This document shows positions 6,913 to 15,524 of a DNA stretch of 35,292 bases, one piece after another (the first letter of the stretch is position 1; every line of letters starts with the position of its first letter). Below the pieces are notes generated by a model. The model was given only the letters and a program-made list of their open reading frames with translations, did no database searches and was not told where the DNA came from. Source of the DNA: CAVVAY01 sp963746465 (GTDB taxonomy: Bacteria; Actinomycetota; Actinomycetes; JACCUZ01); the NCBI GenBank assembly GCA_963746465.1, contig CAVVAY010000012.1:1-35292 (forward strand). Direction: 5' to 3'. Both the position numbers and the translations under genes were made by a program.

Positions 6913-7928
6913 CCAAGGCTCGGGTGGCGCGGCGCATCGCGATGGCGGCGGCGTACGGCGGCGGCGGGCTCGGCGTCCTGAGCGCCGGCGCCTTCGGTCT
7001 GGTCCGGGCCGAGGCCGCGCTGGCCCGCCGGGCGATCGGCGAGCCGACCGGGGAGCCGCCGGCAGCAGACGGCGTGTACGGCGCCCACCACTCCGGTGAG
7101 CCGTTGCGCCTGCTGATGCTCGGCGACTCCAGCGCCTGCGGGCTGGGCGTCGACCACCCGCACCAGACGCCAGGCGCCATGCTCGCCGCCGGCCTCGCCG
7201 AGTGTGCTGACCGGCCGGTCGAGCTCACCGGCGTCGCCGCGGTCGGCGCGCGCAGCAGCGACCTGTCCGGGCAGATCGAGCAGGTCGCCGGGTCCACCTT
7301 CGACGTGGCCGTGGTGATGATCGGCGCCAACGACGTGACACACCGGGTCAAGCCGCCGACGGCCGTCCGGCACCTCGACCACGCCGTGCGCCGGCTGGAC
7401 GAGGTCGGCGCCCGGGTGGTCGTCGGCACCTGCCCCGACCTCGGCACCGTCGAGCCGGTCCCCCAGCCTCTGCGCTGGATCGCCCGGCGGTCCAGCCGGC
7501 AGCTGGCCGCGGCTCAGACGATCGCGGTCGTCGAGGCCGGAGGGCGCACCGTGTCGCTGGGCGACATCCTCGGCCCGGAGTTCGCCGCCTCGCCGAAGGA
7601 GATGTTCGGCCCGGACCGCTTCCACCCGTCGGTGGCCGGCTACGCCAGCGCCGCCGCGGCGCTGCTGCCGTCGGTGTGCGCCGCCCTGGACGTCTGGTTC
7701 GGCGGGGTGGCCGAGGAGGCGCCGGACCTCGGCCGTGGAGAGGGTGTCCGGCCGATCTCGCTGGCGGCCGTGGAGGCGGCCGAGGAGGCCGGCACCGAGG
7801 TCGCGGCCGCGCAGGTCGGTGGCCGGGACCGCGGACCGCGGGGCCGCTGGGCGCTGCTCCGTCGCCGGCCGGGCGCCAGCAGCGACGAGGTGCGAGCCAC
7901 CGCCGAGGAAGACGCACCGCTCCGCTAA
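6909..7928 (+). CDS. SGNH/GDSL-type esterase with an N-terminal membrane segment
   Basis: A 339-residue protein of the SGNH hydrolase family. Block I is MLGDSSACGLG with nucleophile S74. Block III is IGANDVTHR, and block V is DRFHPSVAGY with the catalytic Asp and His. An Ala/Gly-rich hydrophobic stretch at about 10-32 looks like a membrane anchor or uncleaved signal, so the enzyme probably acts at the cell surface. The last 80 residues are low-complexity Ala/Glu/Arg-rich and outside the fold. Family members are esterases, lipases or cell-wall deacylases; the substrate is unknown. The start overlaps the preceding MBL-fold gene. Confidence 0.85.
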   Translation: MTKARVARRIAMAAAYGGGGLGVLSAGAFGLVRAEAALARRAIGEPTGEPPAADGVYGAHHSGEPLRLLMLGDSSACGLGVDHPHQTPGAMLAAGLAECADRPVELTGVAAVGARSSDLSGQIEQVAGSTFDVAVVMIGANDVTHRVKPPTAVRHLDHAVRRLDEVGARVVVGTCPDLGTVEPVPQPLRWIARRSSRQLAAAQTIAVVEAGGRTVSLGDILGPEFAASPKEMFGPDRFHPSVAGYASAAAALLPSVCAALDVWFGGVAEEAPDLGRGEGVRPISLAAVEAAEEAGTEVAAAQVGGRDRGPRGRWALLRRRPGASSDEVRATAEEDAPLR

Positions 7929-7939
7929 CGTAGACCTGG

Positions 7940-7956
7940 TTACCAGCCGGTAATAT
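7940..7956 (+). promoter_or_regulatory. Palindromic operator over the -10 box of the thiolase gene
   Basis: TTACCAGCCGGTAA (7940-7953) is an inverted repeat TTACC-N4-GGTAA. The strong -10 TAATAT (7951-7956) shares its right end. This overlap fits repression by a TetR-type fatty-acid regulator, many of which bind short palindromes of this kind; the regulator itself is not in the window. The -35 is weak. Confidence 0.55.
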
Positions 7957-7981
7957 CGGCTGTCGCACCCAGGAGGTCCCC

Positions 7982-9205
<1,224 letters not shown>

Positions 9206-9209
9206 GGGG

Positions 9210-9620
9210 CTAGAGCAGGCGGCGGGTCGCGGCGAGGGCTGCGGCTGCCTCGGCGACCACGTTCCGGGCCGGCCGCCGGGTGGCGGAAGCCCACACGGTC
9301 TCGGCCGGGTCGAGTCCCTCCAGCGCAGCGAGCAGGTCCTGCCCGGTGACCGCGACCTGGTCGCCAACGGCGAAGTCGGCGAGCTCGGGCAGCTGCCGCC
9401 AGGACGGCTCGTCCGCGCCGGCCCTCTCCTCGATCCCGTGCGCCGCGACGGCGAGGACCCGGGCAGCCTCGAGGCCGGCGGCGGCCCGCGACGGGAACGG
9501 GGGCACCGGCTCCCGCAGGCGGGCATGGGAGAGGCTCCGCAGCCGGTCGGACACCCGGCGTACGTCGACAGCCAGCTCGGCGCGCAGCAGGCCCCAGTCG
9601 TCGTCCGGCACGCCCGGCAC
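9210..9620 (-). CDS. Conserved hypothetical protein, helical, 136 residues
   Basis: I do not recognise a named family. The real part begins at a GTG near 9620 (VPGVPDDDWGLLRAELAVDV); the longer open frame upstream is antisense to the DUF4287 gene and reads as noise. The protein is largely helical: AELAVDVRRVSDRLRSL, a Pro-rich turn (REPVPPFPS), AAAGLEAARVLAVAAHGIEE, then WRQLPELADFAVGDQVAVTGQDLLAALEGL and a final Ala-rich helix. There is no signal peptide or membrane segment. A second GTG at 9611 is an alternative start. A 12-bp imperfect hairpin lies directly upstream. It may be a small cytoplasmic protein conserved in actinobacteria. Confidence 0.65.
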   Translation of the reverse strand: MPGVPDDDWGLLRAELAVDVRRVSDRLRSLSHARLREPVPPFPSRAAAGLEAARVLAVAAHGIEERAGADEPSWRQLPELADFAVGDQVAVTGQDLLAALEGLDPAETVWASATRRPARNVVAEAAAALAATRRLL

Positions 9621-9627
9621 CCTATGA

Positions 9628-9658
9628 CCTGCCCGGACCGCGAACAGGTCCGGACAGG
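9628..9658. promoter_or_regulatory. 12-bp imperfect hairpin in a divergent intergenic region
   Basis: CCTGCCCGGACC (9628-9639) pairs with GGTCCGGACAGG (9647-9658) with one mismatch and a 7-base loop. It lies eight bases upstream of the GTG at 9620 and 70 bases before the DUF4287 gene. It could be an operator or a leader structure for the minus-strand gene. Confidence 0.4.
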
Positions 9659-9728
9659 GGGTTGTGGCAACGGCCCGCGGTGAGGCACGCTCGACGTCAT
9701 GGTTCGCTGAGTCGCACTGGAGGCGCCG

Positions 9729-9959
9729 ATGTCCCTGCACCATTCCGAGGCAACCCACCAGCAGCTGGTCGAGCGGGTGCCACAGGTGACAGGGCGCGAC
9801 CTGCCCCACTGGTTCGAGGCCATCGACAACGGCCCGAGCCTTCTTCGGTTCGACGAACGGGTGAACTGGCTGCGCGACGAGCACGGCATCGCGCACGGCC
9901 ACGCCTCGGCGATCGTGCACGAGTACGACAAGCGGCGCGGCGCCCGCCGGCACGCCTGA
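9729..9959 (+). CDS. DUF4287 domain protein
   Basis: A 76-residue protein matching the DUF4287 domain: VTGRDLPHWFEAIDN in the middle, then FDERVNWLRDEHGIAHGHASAIVHEYD. The family is small and helical, and its function is unknown; related domains occur fused to DUF5655 proteins. An AGGCGCCG stretch with GGAGG-like character (CTGGAGGC) precedes the ATG. The stop is two bases before the GTG of the PPOX-class gene, so the two are likely cotranscribed. Confidence 0.8.
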   Translation: MSLHHSEATHQQLVERVPQVTGRDLPHWFEAIDNGPSLLRFDERVNWLRDEHGIAHGHASAIVHEYDKRRGARRHA

Positions 9960-9961
9960 CG

Positions 9962-10372
9962 GTGACCCCGGACGAGGCACGCGCCTTCGTACGCACCCAC
10001 CACAGCGCTGTTCTCGCGACCTACCGTCGCGACGGCCGGGCGCAGCTCACCCCGGTCGGCGCCGGGGTCGACGACGAGGGCCGGATCGAGATCTCGACCC
10101 GGGAGACCGCCATGAAGGTCAAGAACCTGCGGCGCGACCCGCGCATCTCGCTGTGCGTGATCAGCTCGGAGATCCACGGTCCGTGGGCCCAGGTCGAGGG
10201 CACCGCCGAGATCGTCGACCGTCCGGAGGCGATCGAGCTGCTGGTCGGCTACTACCGGCGCATCAGTGGTGAGCACCCGGACTGGGACGAGTACCGCCAG
10301 GCGATGGAGGACGAGAAGCGGGTCCTGGTGCGCTTCGCGATCGAGCGCGCCGGCCCCTCCGTCTCCGGCTGA
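9962..10372 (+). CDS. PPOX-class F420/FMN-binding oxidoreductase
   Basis: A 136-residue single-domain split-barrel protein of the pyridoxamine 5'-phosphate oxidase-like superfamily, closest to the F420-dependent TIGR03618/Rv1155-like group. Visible features are AVLATYRRDGRAQLTPVGAG near the N-terminus, the core strand RIEISTRETAMKVKNLRRDPRISLCV (residues about 38-63) and WAQVEGTAEIVD. These enzymes use F420 or FMN to reduce small molecules; the substrate is unknown. The GTG at 9962 is chosen because it lies just after the DUF4287 stop; the longer open frame upstream is a shadow of that gene. Confidence 0.85.
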   Translation: MTPDEARAFVRTHHSAVLATYRRDGRAQLTPVGAGVDDEGRIEISTRETAMKVKNLRRDPRISLCVISSEIHGPWAQVEGTAEIVDRPEAIELLVGYYRRISGEHPDWDEYRQAMEDEKRVLVRFAIERAGPSVSG

Positions 10373-10384
10373 GCCCAGACACGA

Positions 10385-10417
10385 ACGGGCCGCACCCCGG
10401 GAAGGGATGCGGCCCGT
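10385..10417. terminator. Bidirectional hairpin terminator
   Basis: ACGGGCCGCA (10385-10394) pairs perfectly with TGCGGCCCGT (10408-10417), with further pairing of CCC and GGG inside. It lies between the convergent PPOX and BAX-inhibitor-like genes. There is no T-tract, as is common in actinobacteria. Confidence 0.75.
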
Positions 10418-10437
10418 AAGGCAGTCGGGCTGCGGGG

Positions 10438-11229
10438 CTAGTCGCCGCGCAGGATCGCGATGAGGCGGAGCATCTCGATGTAGAGCCAGACCAGCGTGAC
10501 GACCAGCCCGAAGGCCGCGAGCCACGAGTAGCGCTCGGGGATCCCGTTCTTCACGCCCTGCTCGGCGAAGTCGAAGTCCAGGATCAGCATCGCCGCGGCC
10601 AGGCCGACCGCGAACAGACCGATCGCGAAGCCGAGCGGCCCCTGCCGGAGGCCGAACTCGCCGCCGCCGCCCGCCAGCATCACGACCAGGTTCACCAGGC
10701 AGAAGACCAGGTAACCGCCCATCGCGATGAGCACGGTCTTGCGGAACTTCGGGGTGGCCCGGACCATGCCGCTCTTGTAAGCGGCCAGGGCTACGGCAAA
10801 TACGGCGACCGTGCCGAGGACCGCCTGCGGGACGATGCCGTTCCACTGGCTCTCGAAGGCCTTGCTGATGCCGCCGATGAACAGGCCCTCTGCCGCGGCA
10901 TAGGCCAGGATCAGGCCGGCGTTGGTCGACTGCTTGAACGACACGATCAGGCCGAGCACCAGGCCGGCGATGGCGCCGCCGAAGGTCAGCAGGGGGCTCC
11001 CGATCACGTAATTCACGACCGCGAGGGGCAGCAGCACGGCGAACATGAGGCCGGTCTTGATGACGACGTCGTCGATCGTCATCCGACCGGTGTCGACCGA
11101 GGTGGCCGACGGCGCGGTGTACATGTCTTCCAGCTGGCCTGCGGTGGCGGCCGGCGCGTCGTTGAACGTCGCGTAGCCCTTCCGCGAGAAGGCCTTGCTG
11201 TTGTTGAAGACCGGGTTGCGGCTCTCCAT
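10438..11229 (-). CDS. BAX inhibitor-1/YccA family integral membrane protein
   Basis: A 263-residue membrane protein. A soluble N-terminus of about 65 residues (MESRNPVFNN to about DVVIKTG) is followed by about seven hydrophobic helices: GLMFAVLLPLAVVNYVIG, LTFGGAIAGLVLGLIVSF, AVLGTVAVFAVALAAY, VLIAMGGYLVFCLVNLVVML, PLGFAIGLFAVGLAAAMLI, and others. The C-terminal FDFAEQGVKNGIPERYSW and the final WLYIEMLRLIAIL are typical of actinobacterial YccA-type members. Homologues such as BsYetJ are pH-sensitive calcium leak channels; a similar role is inferred only. The ATG at 11229 has GGAGGG seven bases upstream, and a TACGCT -10 box is at 11283-11288. Confidence 0.9.
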   Translation of the reverse strand: MESRNPVFNNSKAFSRKGYATFNDAPAATAGQLEDMYTAPSATSVDTGRMTIDDVVIKTGLMFAVLLPLAVVNYVIGSPLLTFGGAIAGLVLGLIVSFKQSTNAGLILAYAAAEGLFIGGISKAFESQWNGIVPQAVLGTVAVFAVALAAYKSGMVRATPKFRKTVLIAMGGYLVFCLVNLVVMLAGGGGEFGLRQGPLGFAIGLFAVGLAAAMLILDFDFAEQGVKNGIPERYSWLAAFGLVVTLVWLYIEMLRLIAILRGD

Positions 11230-11282
11230 GACATCCCTCCAGAGGGGTGCCCGCGGCGGGTCGCGGGACGTCGATCGTGTCC

Positions 11283-11288
11283 AGCGTA
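11283..11288 (-). promoter_or_regulatory. -10 element upstream of the YccA-like gene
   Basis: TACGCT on the minus strand lies about 53 bases before the ATG at 11229, in the short gap between the tRNA gene and this gene. The -35 is not clear. Confidence 0.35.
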
Positions 11289-11351
11289 ACGAAATCTGCC
11301 GAACTTGGGTTCCCGAGCGCCCGCAGACGGCTGCGCGGTCGGTCGGACTCG

Positions 11352-11429
11352 TGCCCCCGGTGGGAGTCGAACCCACACTCATGTCCCCGCTTTTAAGGCG
11401 GGCGCCTCTGCCGGTTGGGCTACAGGGGC
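11352..11429 (-). tRNA. tRNA with anticodon UAA (Leu), class I shape
   Basis: Folding the minus strand gives acceptor GCCCCTG/CGGGGGC (one G-U pair), D-arm GCCC/AGGC with loop AACCGGCAG, anticodon stem CCCGC/GCGGG with loop CTTAAAA, a 9-base variable loop GACATGAGT, T-arm GTGGG-TTCGACT-CCCAC, and discriminator A. CCA is not encoded. With U33 fixed, the anticodon is UAA, which reads the leucine codon UUA. Leucine tRNAs normally have a long variable arm (class II), which this one lacks, so either the charging identity is unusual or the gene is atypical. It is transcribed after def and before the YccA-like gene. Confidence 0.8.
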
Positions 11430-11451
11430 GGCGCGAGTCCGACGGTACCGC

Positions 11452-11985
11452 CTACCGGTAGCTCCGGCGGGGGTGCAGGGCGTGCGCACCGGCGACCCGG
11501 TCCAGGATCAGCAGCCCGTCCAGGTGGTCGACCTCGTGCTGCAGAGCGCGGGCCTCGAACGCGTCGGTGGTCAGCTCGAGTGCCTCGCCGGTGCCCGGGA
11601 CCACGCCGCGCAGGACCAGCCGGGTGGCCCGCTTGACGTCCCCGGTCAGGTCCGGCACGGACAGGCAGCCCTCGCGGCCGCGCTCCCACCGGGTGGCCTG
11701 GACGACAACCGGGTTGGCCAGGACCAGCGGTCCGTGGCAGGTCCGGGCCTTCGGGTGGTCGGTGACGTCCAGGGAGAACACCCGCGAGCCGACCCCGACC
11801 TGCGGCGCGGCCAGCCCGACGCAGCCCGGAGCGGCGCGCTGGGTGGCCAGCAGGTCGGCGGCCAGCGCGACGACGTCCGGGTCGAGCGGGTCGACCTCGG
11901 CCGAGACGGCCGACAGGACGCCGGCAGGTGCGCGGACCGCGGCGCGGACCCGGCCCTCCGGGAGCGGCGGGAGGAGATGGCTCAC
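11452..11985 (-). CDS. def: Peptide deformylase
   Basis: Peptide deformylase removes the formyl group from nascent N-terminal fMet. All three metal motifs are present in the 177-residue protein: GLAAPQVG (57-64, GxGxAAPQ-type with Leu for the second Gly position), EGCLSVP with metal ligand C107, and QHEVDHLDG with H150, E151 and H154. The length is usual. The GTG at 11985 lies seven bases after the stop of the ACT-domain gene, so the gene ends a minus-strand operon of udg, ndh, ACT and def. The stop lies in a CTACCGGTAG palindrome, and the tRNA gene follows 22 bases later. Confidence 0.94.
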   Translation of the reverse strand: MSHLLPPLPEGRVRAAVRAPAGVLSAVSAEVDPLDPDVVALAADLLATQRAAPGCVGLAAPQVGVGSRVFSLDVTDHPKARTCHGPLVLANPVVVQATRWERGREGCLSVPDLTGDVKRATRLVLRGVVPGTGEALELTTDAFEARALQHEVDHLDGLLILDRVAGAHALHPRRSYR

Positions 11986-11992
11986 ACCCGGG

Positions 11993-12523
11993 TCACAGCA
12001 CGTCGGGGTCGAGCACCTGCAGCGACACGTCTACCCCGAGGTCGGAGCCGACGGCTGCGAGGTCACGGCTGAGCTGCTCGGGGTCGACGCTGCCGGGCAG
12101 GTCGACCTCGGCGAGCAGCACGTAGAGCTCGCCGGAGAGCCGGGTCGAGAGGTCGGTGATGTTGCCGCCCGCATCGGCCACGATGCCGGTCACCGTCGCG
12201 ACGATCCCCGGCCGGTCGGCGCCGTGTGCCGACAGCAGGTACGTCGTACCCAGCTGGGCCGGCGGCTGCTCCGGGGGCACCTCCCGGACCGAGATGAGCA
12301 GCGAGCCGTCCGACGACAGCGAGGCGAGCGCCTGCTCCGCCTCGGCGGGCGTCACCTCTGCGGTCGCGATCAGCACCATCGCGAAGTGGTCGCGGAGCAG
12401 GGTCATCGTCGAGTCCTCGAGGTTCGCCCCGAGCTCTGCGAGGACGCCCGCCGTCTCGGCGATGATGCCCGGGCGGTCGTGGCCGAGCACGGTCACCGCG
12501 AGCATGACGCGGCCGGTGGTCAC
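11993..12523 (-). CDS. Double ACT-domain protein (GcvR-like)
   Basis: A 176-residue protein made of two ACT domains. The first covers residues about 7-75 (VTVLGHDRPGIIAETAGVL, LEDSTMTLLRDHFAMVLIA) and the second about 92-170 (LSAHGADRPGIVATVTGIV, ITDLSTRLSGELYVLLAEV). Both have the DRPGI turn that binds amino acids between domains. Such proteins resemble the GcvR regulator of glycine cleavage, but in actinobacteria the ligand and target are unknown. There is no DNA-binding domain. The GTG at 12523 overlaps the ndh stop by four bases, so it is translationally coupled to ndh. Confidence 0.88.
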   Translation of the reverse strand: MTTGRVMLAVTVLGHDRPGIIAETAGVLAELGANLEDSTMTLLRDHFAMVLIATAEVTPAEAEQALASLSSDGSLLISVREVPPEQPPAQLGTTYLLSAHGADRPGIVATVTGIVADAGGNITDLSTRLSGELYVLLAEVDLPGSVDPEQLSRDLAAVGSDLGVDVSLQVLDPDVL

Positions 12524-13854
12524 CTGCTCGCCTCGCTGAACTCTTCGCGCGGCCGTTGCAGCGTGCCGAGCGAGACGATGTCCCGACGGAAGAACAGCGC
12601 CAGTGTCCAGTCGAGGACCACCCGCACCTTGCGGTTGAAGGTGGGGACGCGGCTCACGTGGTACGTGCGGTGCATGAACCAGGCCGGGAACCCGCGCAGC
12701 TTCACGCCGTACACCTGAGCGACACCCTTGTAGAGGCCGAGCGAGGCCACCGAGCCGACGTGCTTGTGCGCGTAGGCGTGCGGGCTGCGGCCGTTGAGCA
12801 CGAGGGCGATGTTGTCGCCGAGCACCTTCGCCTGCCGGACGGCGTGCTGGGCACTGGGACTGGTCGTGACCCCGGGACCGGCTGTGAGGTCGGGCACCGA
12901 GGCGCCGTCGCCGGCCGACCAGGCGCCGTCGACGTCCTCGACTCGCAGGTCCGACCGGCAGCGCAGCCGGCCCTTGTCGTCCAGCGGCAGACCGGTCTTC
13001 GCGAGCACCGGGTTGGCCTTGACCCCCGCGGTCCAGACGATCGTCTCGGCGTCGAACTCCTCGCCGTCCGAGAGCACCACGTGCCCGTCGACGCAGGACT
13101 CGAGCCGGGTGTTCAGCCGGACGTCGATCTTGCGCTTCACCAGCTCGCGGACCGTGTAGCGACCGAGGTCCTCGCTGACCTCGGGAAGGATCCGGCCGGT
13201 CGCCTCAACGAGCACGAACCGGATGTCGCCCTTGGACAGCTCGGGGTAGTAGCGGGTGGCGTACATCGTCATGTCCTCGAGCTCGGCAAGCGCCTCGATA
13301 CCGGCGTACCCGCCGCCGACGAAGACGAAGGTGAGCAACCGTCGTCGGGTCTCGTGGTCGGTGACGCTGGTCGCGATGTCGAGCTTGTCGAGCATCTGGT
13401 TGCGCAGGGCGATCGCCTCCTCGACCTGCTTGAAGCCGATGCCCTGCTCGGCAAGACCCGGGATCGGCAGGGTGCGCGCGATCGAGCCCGGCGCCAGCAC
13501 GACGACCTCGTAGGACAGGTCGTAGGCCTCACCCCGGGTGGGCTGGATCCGGGCCACCCGGCGCTCGTGGTCGAGCGAGACGAACCGACCGGTGAGGACC
13601 TCGCAATGGTCCAGGACGCGGCGCAGCGGGACGACGACGTGCCGCGGCTCGACGCTGCCGGCCGCCGCCTCGGGCAGGAACGGCTGGTAGGTCATGTACG
13701 AGCGCGGGTCGACGACGATGATCTCGACCTTCTTGGCCTTCAGCTCGCTGCGCAGCCTGCGCTGCAGACGCAGTGCGGTGTACATGCCGACGTAGCCGCC
13801 GCCGACGATGAGGATGCGGGTCCGCTCCGCGGACGCTGCCGACATGATCGCCAT
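12520..13854 (-). CDS. ndh: Type II NADH dehydrogenase (NAD(P)/FAD-dependent oxidoreductase)
   Basis: A 444-residue flavoprotein that oxidises NADH and reduces quinone at the inner face of the membrane without pumping protons. The FAD Rossmann motif is ILIVGGGYVGMYTALRL near 15-30, followed by VDPRSYMTYQPFLPEAAAG. The NADH Rossmann motif is FVFVGGGYAGIEALAEL in the middle. The FAD-binding C-terminal motif is WSAGDGASVPDL, followed by SAQHAVRQAKVLGDNI. The C-terminal part (FPAWFMHRTYHVSRVP, RVVLDWTLALFFRRDIVSLG) is the amphipathic membrane-binding segment of actinobacterial Ndh. The ATG at 13854 has no clear Shine-Dalgarno; a second ATG at 13845 is possible. The udg stop is three bases upstream. 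Confidence 0.9.
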   Translation of the reverse strand: MAIMSAASAERTRILIVGGGYVGMYTALRLQRRLRSELKAKKVEIIVVDPRSYMTYQPFLPEAAAGSVEPRHVVVPLRRVLDHCEVLTGRFVSLDHERRVARIQPTRGEAYDLSYEVVVLAPGSIARTLPIPGLAEQGIGFKQVEEAIALRNQMLDKLDIATSVTDHETRRRLLTFVFVGGGYAGIEALAELEDMTMYATRYYPELSKGDIRFVLVEATGRILPEVSEDLGRYTVRELVKRKIDVRLNTRLESCVDGHVVLSDGEEFDAETIVWTAGVKANPVLAKTGLPLDDKGRLRCRSDLRVEDVDGAWSAGDGASVPDLTAGPGVTTSPSAQHAVRQAKVLGDNIALVLNGRSPHAYAHKHVGSVASLGLYKGVAQVYGVKLRGFPAWFMHRTYHVSRVPTFNRKVRVVLDWTLALFFRRDIVSLGTLQRPREEFSEASR

Positions 13855-13857
13855 GGC

Positions 13858-14595
13858 CTAGAGGGTAGGACCGATCCCGGCCCTCGACGCCGCGAGGTCC
13901 ATGACCTGGTCGAGCATCTGCTCGGTCAACCGACCGGTGAAGGTGTTCTGCTGGCTCGGGTGGAAGCAGCCCACCACCATCAGGTCCTCGATCTCCAGGA
14001 GGGCCCCGTGCCCGAACCGCGGTCGCGGTCGCGGCACTGCGAGGCCCAGCCGGGTCAGGGTGCCCAGCAGCGACTGCCAGGCGAACGCGCCGAGCGCGAC
14101 GGCGACCCGCAGGTGTGGCAGCACCATCGCCACCTCGGCATCGGCCCAGGGGGCGCAGGTGTCCCGCTCCGCCGGCGTCGGCGCGTTGGCCGGTGGGGCG
14201 CAGCGCACGGCCGCGAGCATCCTGGTCCGGATCAGTCGCTGCCCGTCGTCGGCGGCGGTGCTGGTCGGCTGGCTCGCCAGGCCGGCCCGGTGCAGCGCCG
14301 CGAACAGCCAGTCACCGCTGCGGTCCCCGGTGAAGATCCGCCCGGTCCGGTTGCCACCGTGGGCGGCCGGGGCGAGGCCGACGACGAGCACGGCCGGCGA
14401 ATCGTCGCCCCAGCCGGCGATCGGCCGGCCCCAGTACGGCTGGTCAGCGAACGACCGGCGCTTCTCGACCGCCACCTGCTCCCGCCAGGCCACCAGCCGG
14501 GGGCATGCCCGGCAGACCGAGACCTCGGCGTCCAGGACCGGAAGGGTCGGTGCGGCGGCGGCGAACCGGCGTACGTCCTGCGGGCTCCGCGCCAC
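13858..14595 (-). CDS. Family 5 (UdgB-type) uracil-DNA glycosylase
   Basis: A 245-residue DNA repair enzyme that excises uracil and deaminated purines. The four iron-sulfur Cys are C28 and C31 (SVCRACPRL), C132 (AVRCAPP) and C147 (RDTCAPW), matching the [4Fe-4S] pattern of family 4/5 enzymes. Motif A is GLAPAAHGGNRTGR (73-86); it lacks the Asp/Glu of family 4, which points to family 5. The C-terminal motif is HPSQQNTFTG. The GTG start at 14595 reads VARSPQDVRRFAAAA. It is the first gene of the operon with ndh, the ACT gene and def; the dienelactone hydrolase lies 65 bases upstream on the same strand. Confidence 0.88.
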   Translation of the reverse strand: MARSPQDVRRFAAAAPTLPVLDAEVSVCRACPRLVAWREQVAVEKRRSFADQPYWGRPIAGWGDDSPAVLVVGLAPAAHGGNRTGRIFTGDRSGDWLFAALHRAGLASQPTSTAADDGQRLIRTRMLAAVRCAPPANAPTPAERDTCAPWADAEVAMVLPHLRVAVALGAFAWQSLLGTLTRLGLAVPRPRPRFGHGALLEIEDLMVVGCFHPSQQNTFTGRLTEQMLDQVMDLAASRAGIGPTL

Positions 14596-14660
14596 CGGGG
14601 TGGCTGCGTCAGCCGGGTCGCCCGGCCAGCCGGTGCCCGGCGGCGCCGGTCCGGGACCGG

Positions 14661-15344
14661 TCAGAGACGGCTCTTCAGCAGGTCGATGGTGCGCCGCCAG
14701 GCCTTCTCCGAGTGCTCCTTGTCGTGGACCTCGGGACGTTGGTCGTTGAAGAACGCGTGCGAGGAGCCGGGGTAGTCGTAGACCTCGACGTCACCGCCGG
14801 CCTCCTGGATGCCGTGGACCGCGGCCTGTACGCCGGCTGCCTGCGAGGTGCCGTCCTCCTCCGAGGCGTGGATCATCGCGGACTTGTTGGCGTAGTTGCC
14901 CCACGTCGGCGACATCTTCTCCCAGGGCAGGCCGGGGTAGAAGCCGACGGCGACCTTCACCTCGTCGGCGAGTGAACCGCTCCACAGGGCCAGCGATCCG
15001 CCCATGCAGAAGCCGACGGTGCCTACTCCCTCACCCTCGACGTCGTCGAGACCGGCGAGGTACTGCGCCGCGCCCTGGATGTCCCTGGCGGCGCGGTCCA
15101 TGGCCAGGCCCATCAGCAGCCGCTGGGCCTCGTCCGGCTCGTCGGTCGAGGCGCCGTGGAAGAAGTCGGGTGCGAGGGTGACGAACCCCTCCTTGGCGAA
15201 CCGGTCGGCGACGTCGCGGATGTGGTCGACCAGGCCCCACCACTCCTGCACCACGATCACTCCGGGGCCGGCGCCGTCCGCGGGCCGGGCGAGATAGCCC
15301 TCGCAGGAGTCGCCGTTGCTGGGAAAGCTGACCATCTCGCCCAC
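14661..15344 (-). CDS. Dienelactone hydrolase family protein
   Basis: A 227-residue alpha/beta hydrolase. The catalytic parts are the nucleophile Cys C113 in GFCMGG, an acid near D164 (SEEDG), and the His H196 in GSSHAFFN; VVQEWWGL (E34) is the conserved N-terminal block of the dienelactone hydrolase family. Members hydrolyse dienelactone in aromatic degradation, but many have other ester substrates, and no aromatic pathway genes are nearby. The GTG at 15344 is supported by AGGAGGT seven bases upstream. The protein is cytoplasmic. Divergent from the tandem-GNAT gene. Confidence 0.9.
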   Translation of the reverse strand: MGEMVSFPSNGDSCEGYLARPADGAGPGVIVVQEWWGLVDHIRDVADRFAKEGFVTLAPDFFHGASTDEPDEAQRLLMGLAMDRAARDIQGAAQYLAGLDDVEGEGVGTVGFCMGGSLALWSGSLADEVKVAVGFYPGLPWEKMSPTWGNYANKSAMIHASEEDGTSQAAGVQAAVHGIQEAGGDVEVYDYPGSSHAFFNDQRPEVHDKEHSEKAWRRTIDLLKSRL

Positions 15345-15510
15345 GGGCGGGACCTCCTAGGACCTCGGGTCGAGCACGCCGGAGCGGCGCAACCGTGACC
15401 CTGTCACGAGCTCGCGCCGTTGCACCAGGGGGGTCACCGCTTCCCAAGGACGGGGCTCGGCCAGGCGGTGTCCGAGTCGGAAACCGGTCGCCGTCCGGCG
15501 GGACCGCGGT

Positions 15511-15516
15511 TACCGT
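15511..15516 (+). promoter_or_regulatory. Probable -10 element of the tandem-GNAT gene
   Basis: TACCGT lies eight bases upstream of the GTG at 15525, again a leaderless layout. The 180-base divergent stretch upstream (15345-15524) shows no other element I can support. Confidence 0.35.
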
Positions 15517-15524
15517 CCTGCGCC

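Noticed and set aside
10438..11382. Longer start of the YccA-like gene at 11382
   Set aside because: The extra 51 codons run over the tRNA gene; the ATG at 11229 has a strong ribosome binding site and a family-like N-terminus.
11452..11461. CTACCGGTAG palindrome at the def stop as an operator
   Set aside because: Ten bases, self-complementary, within the coding end; too short to support a regulatory claim.
12556..14775. A 739-codon plus-strand frame
   Set aside because: Antisense to ndh and udg, both with clear catalytic motifs.
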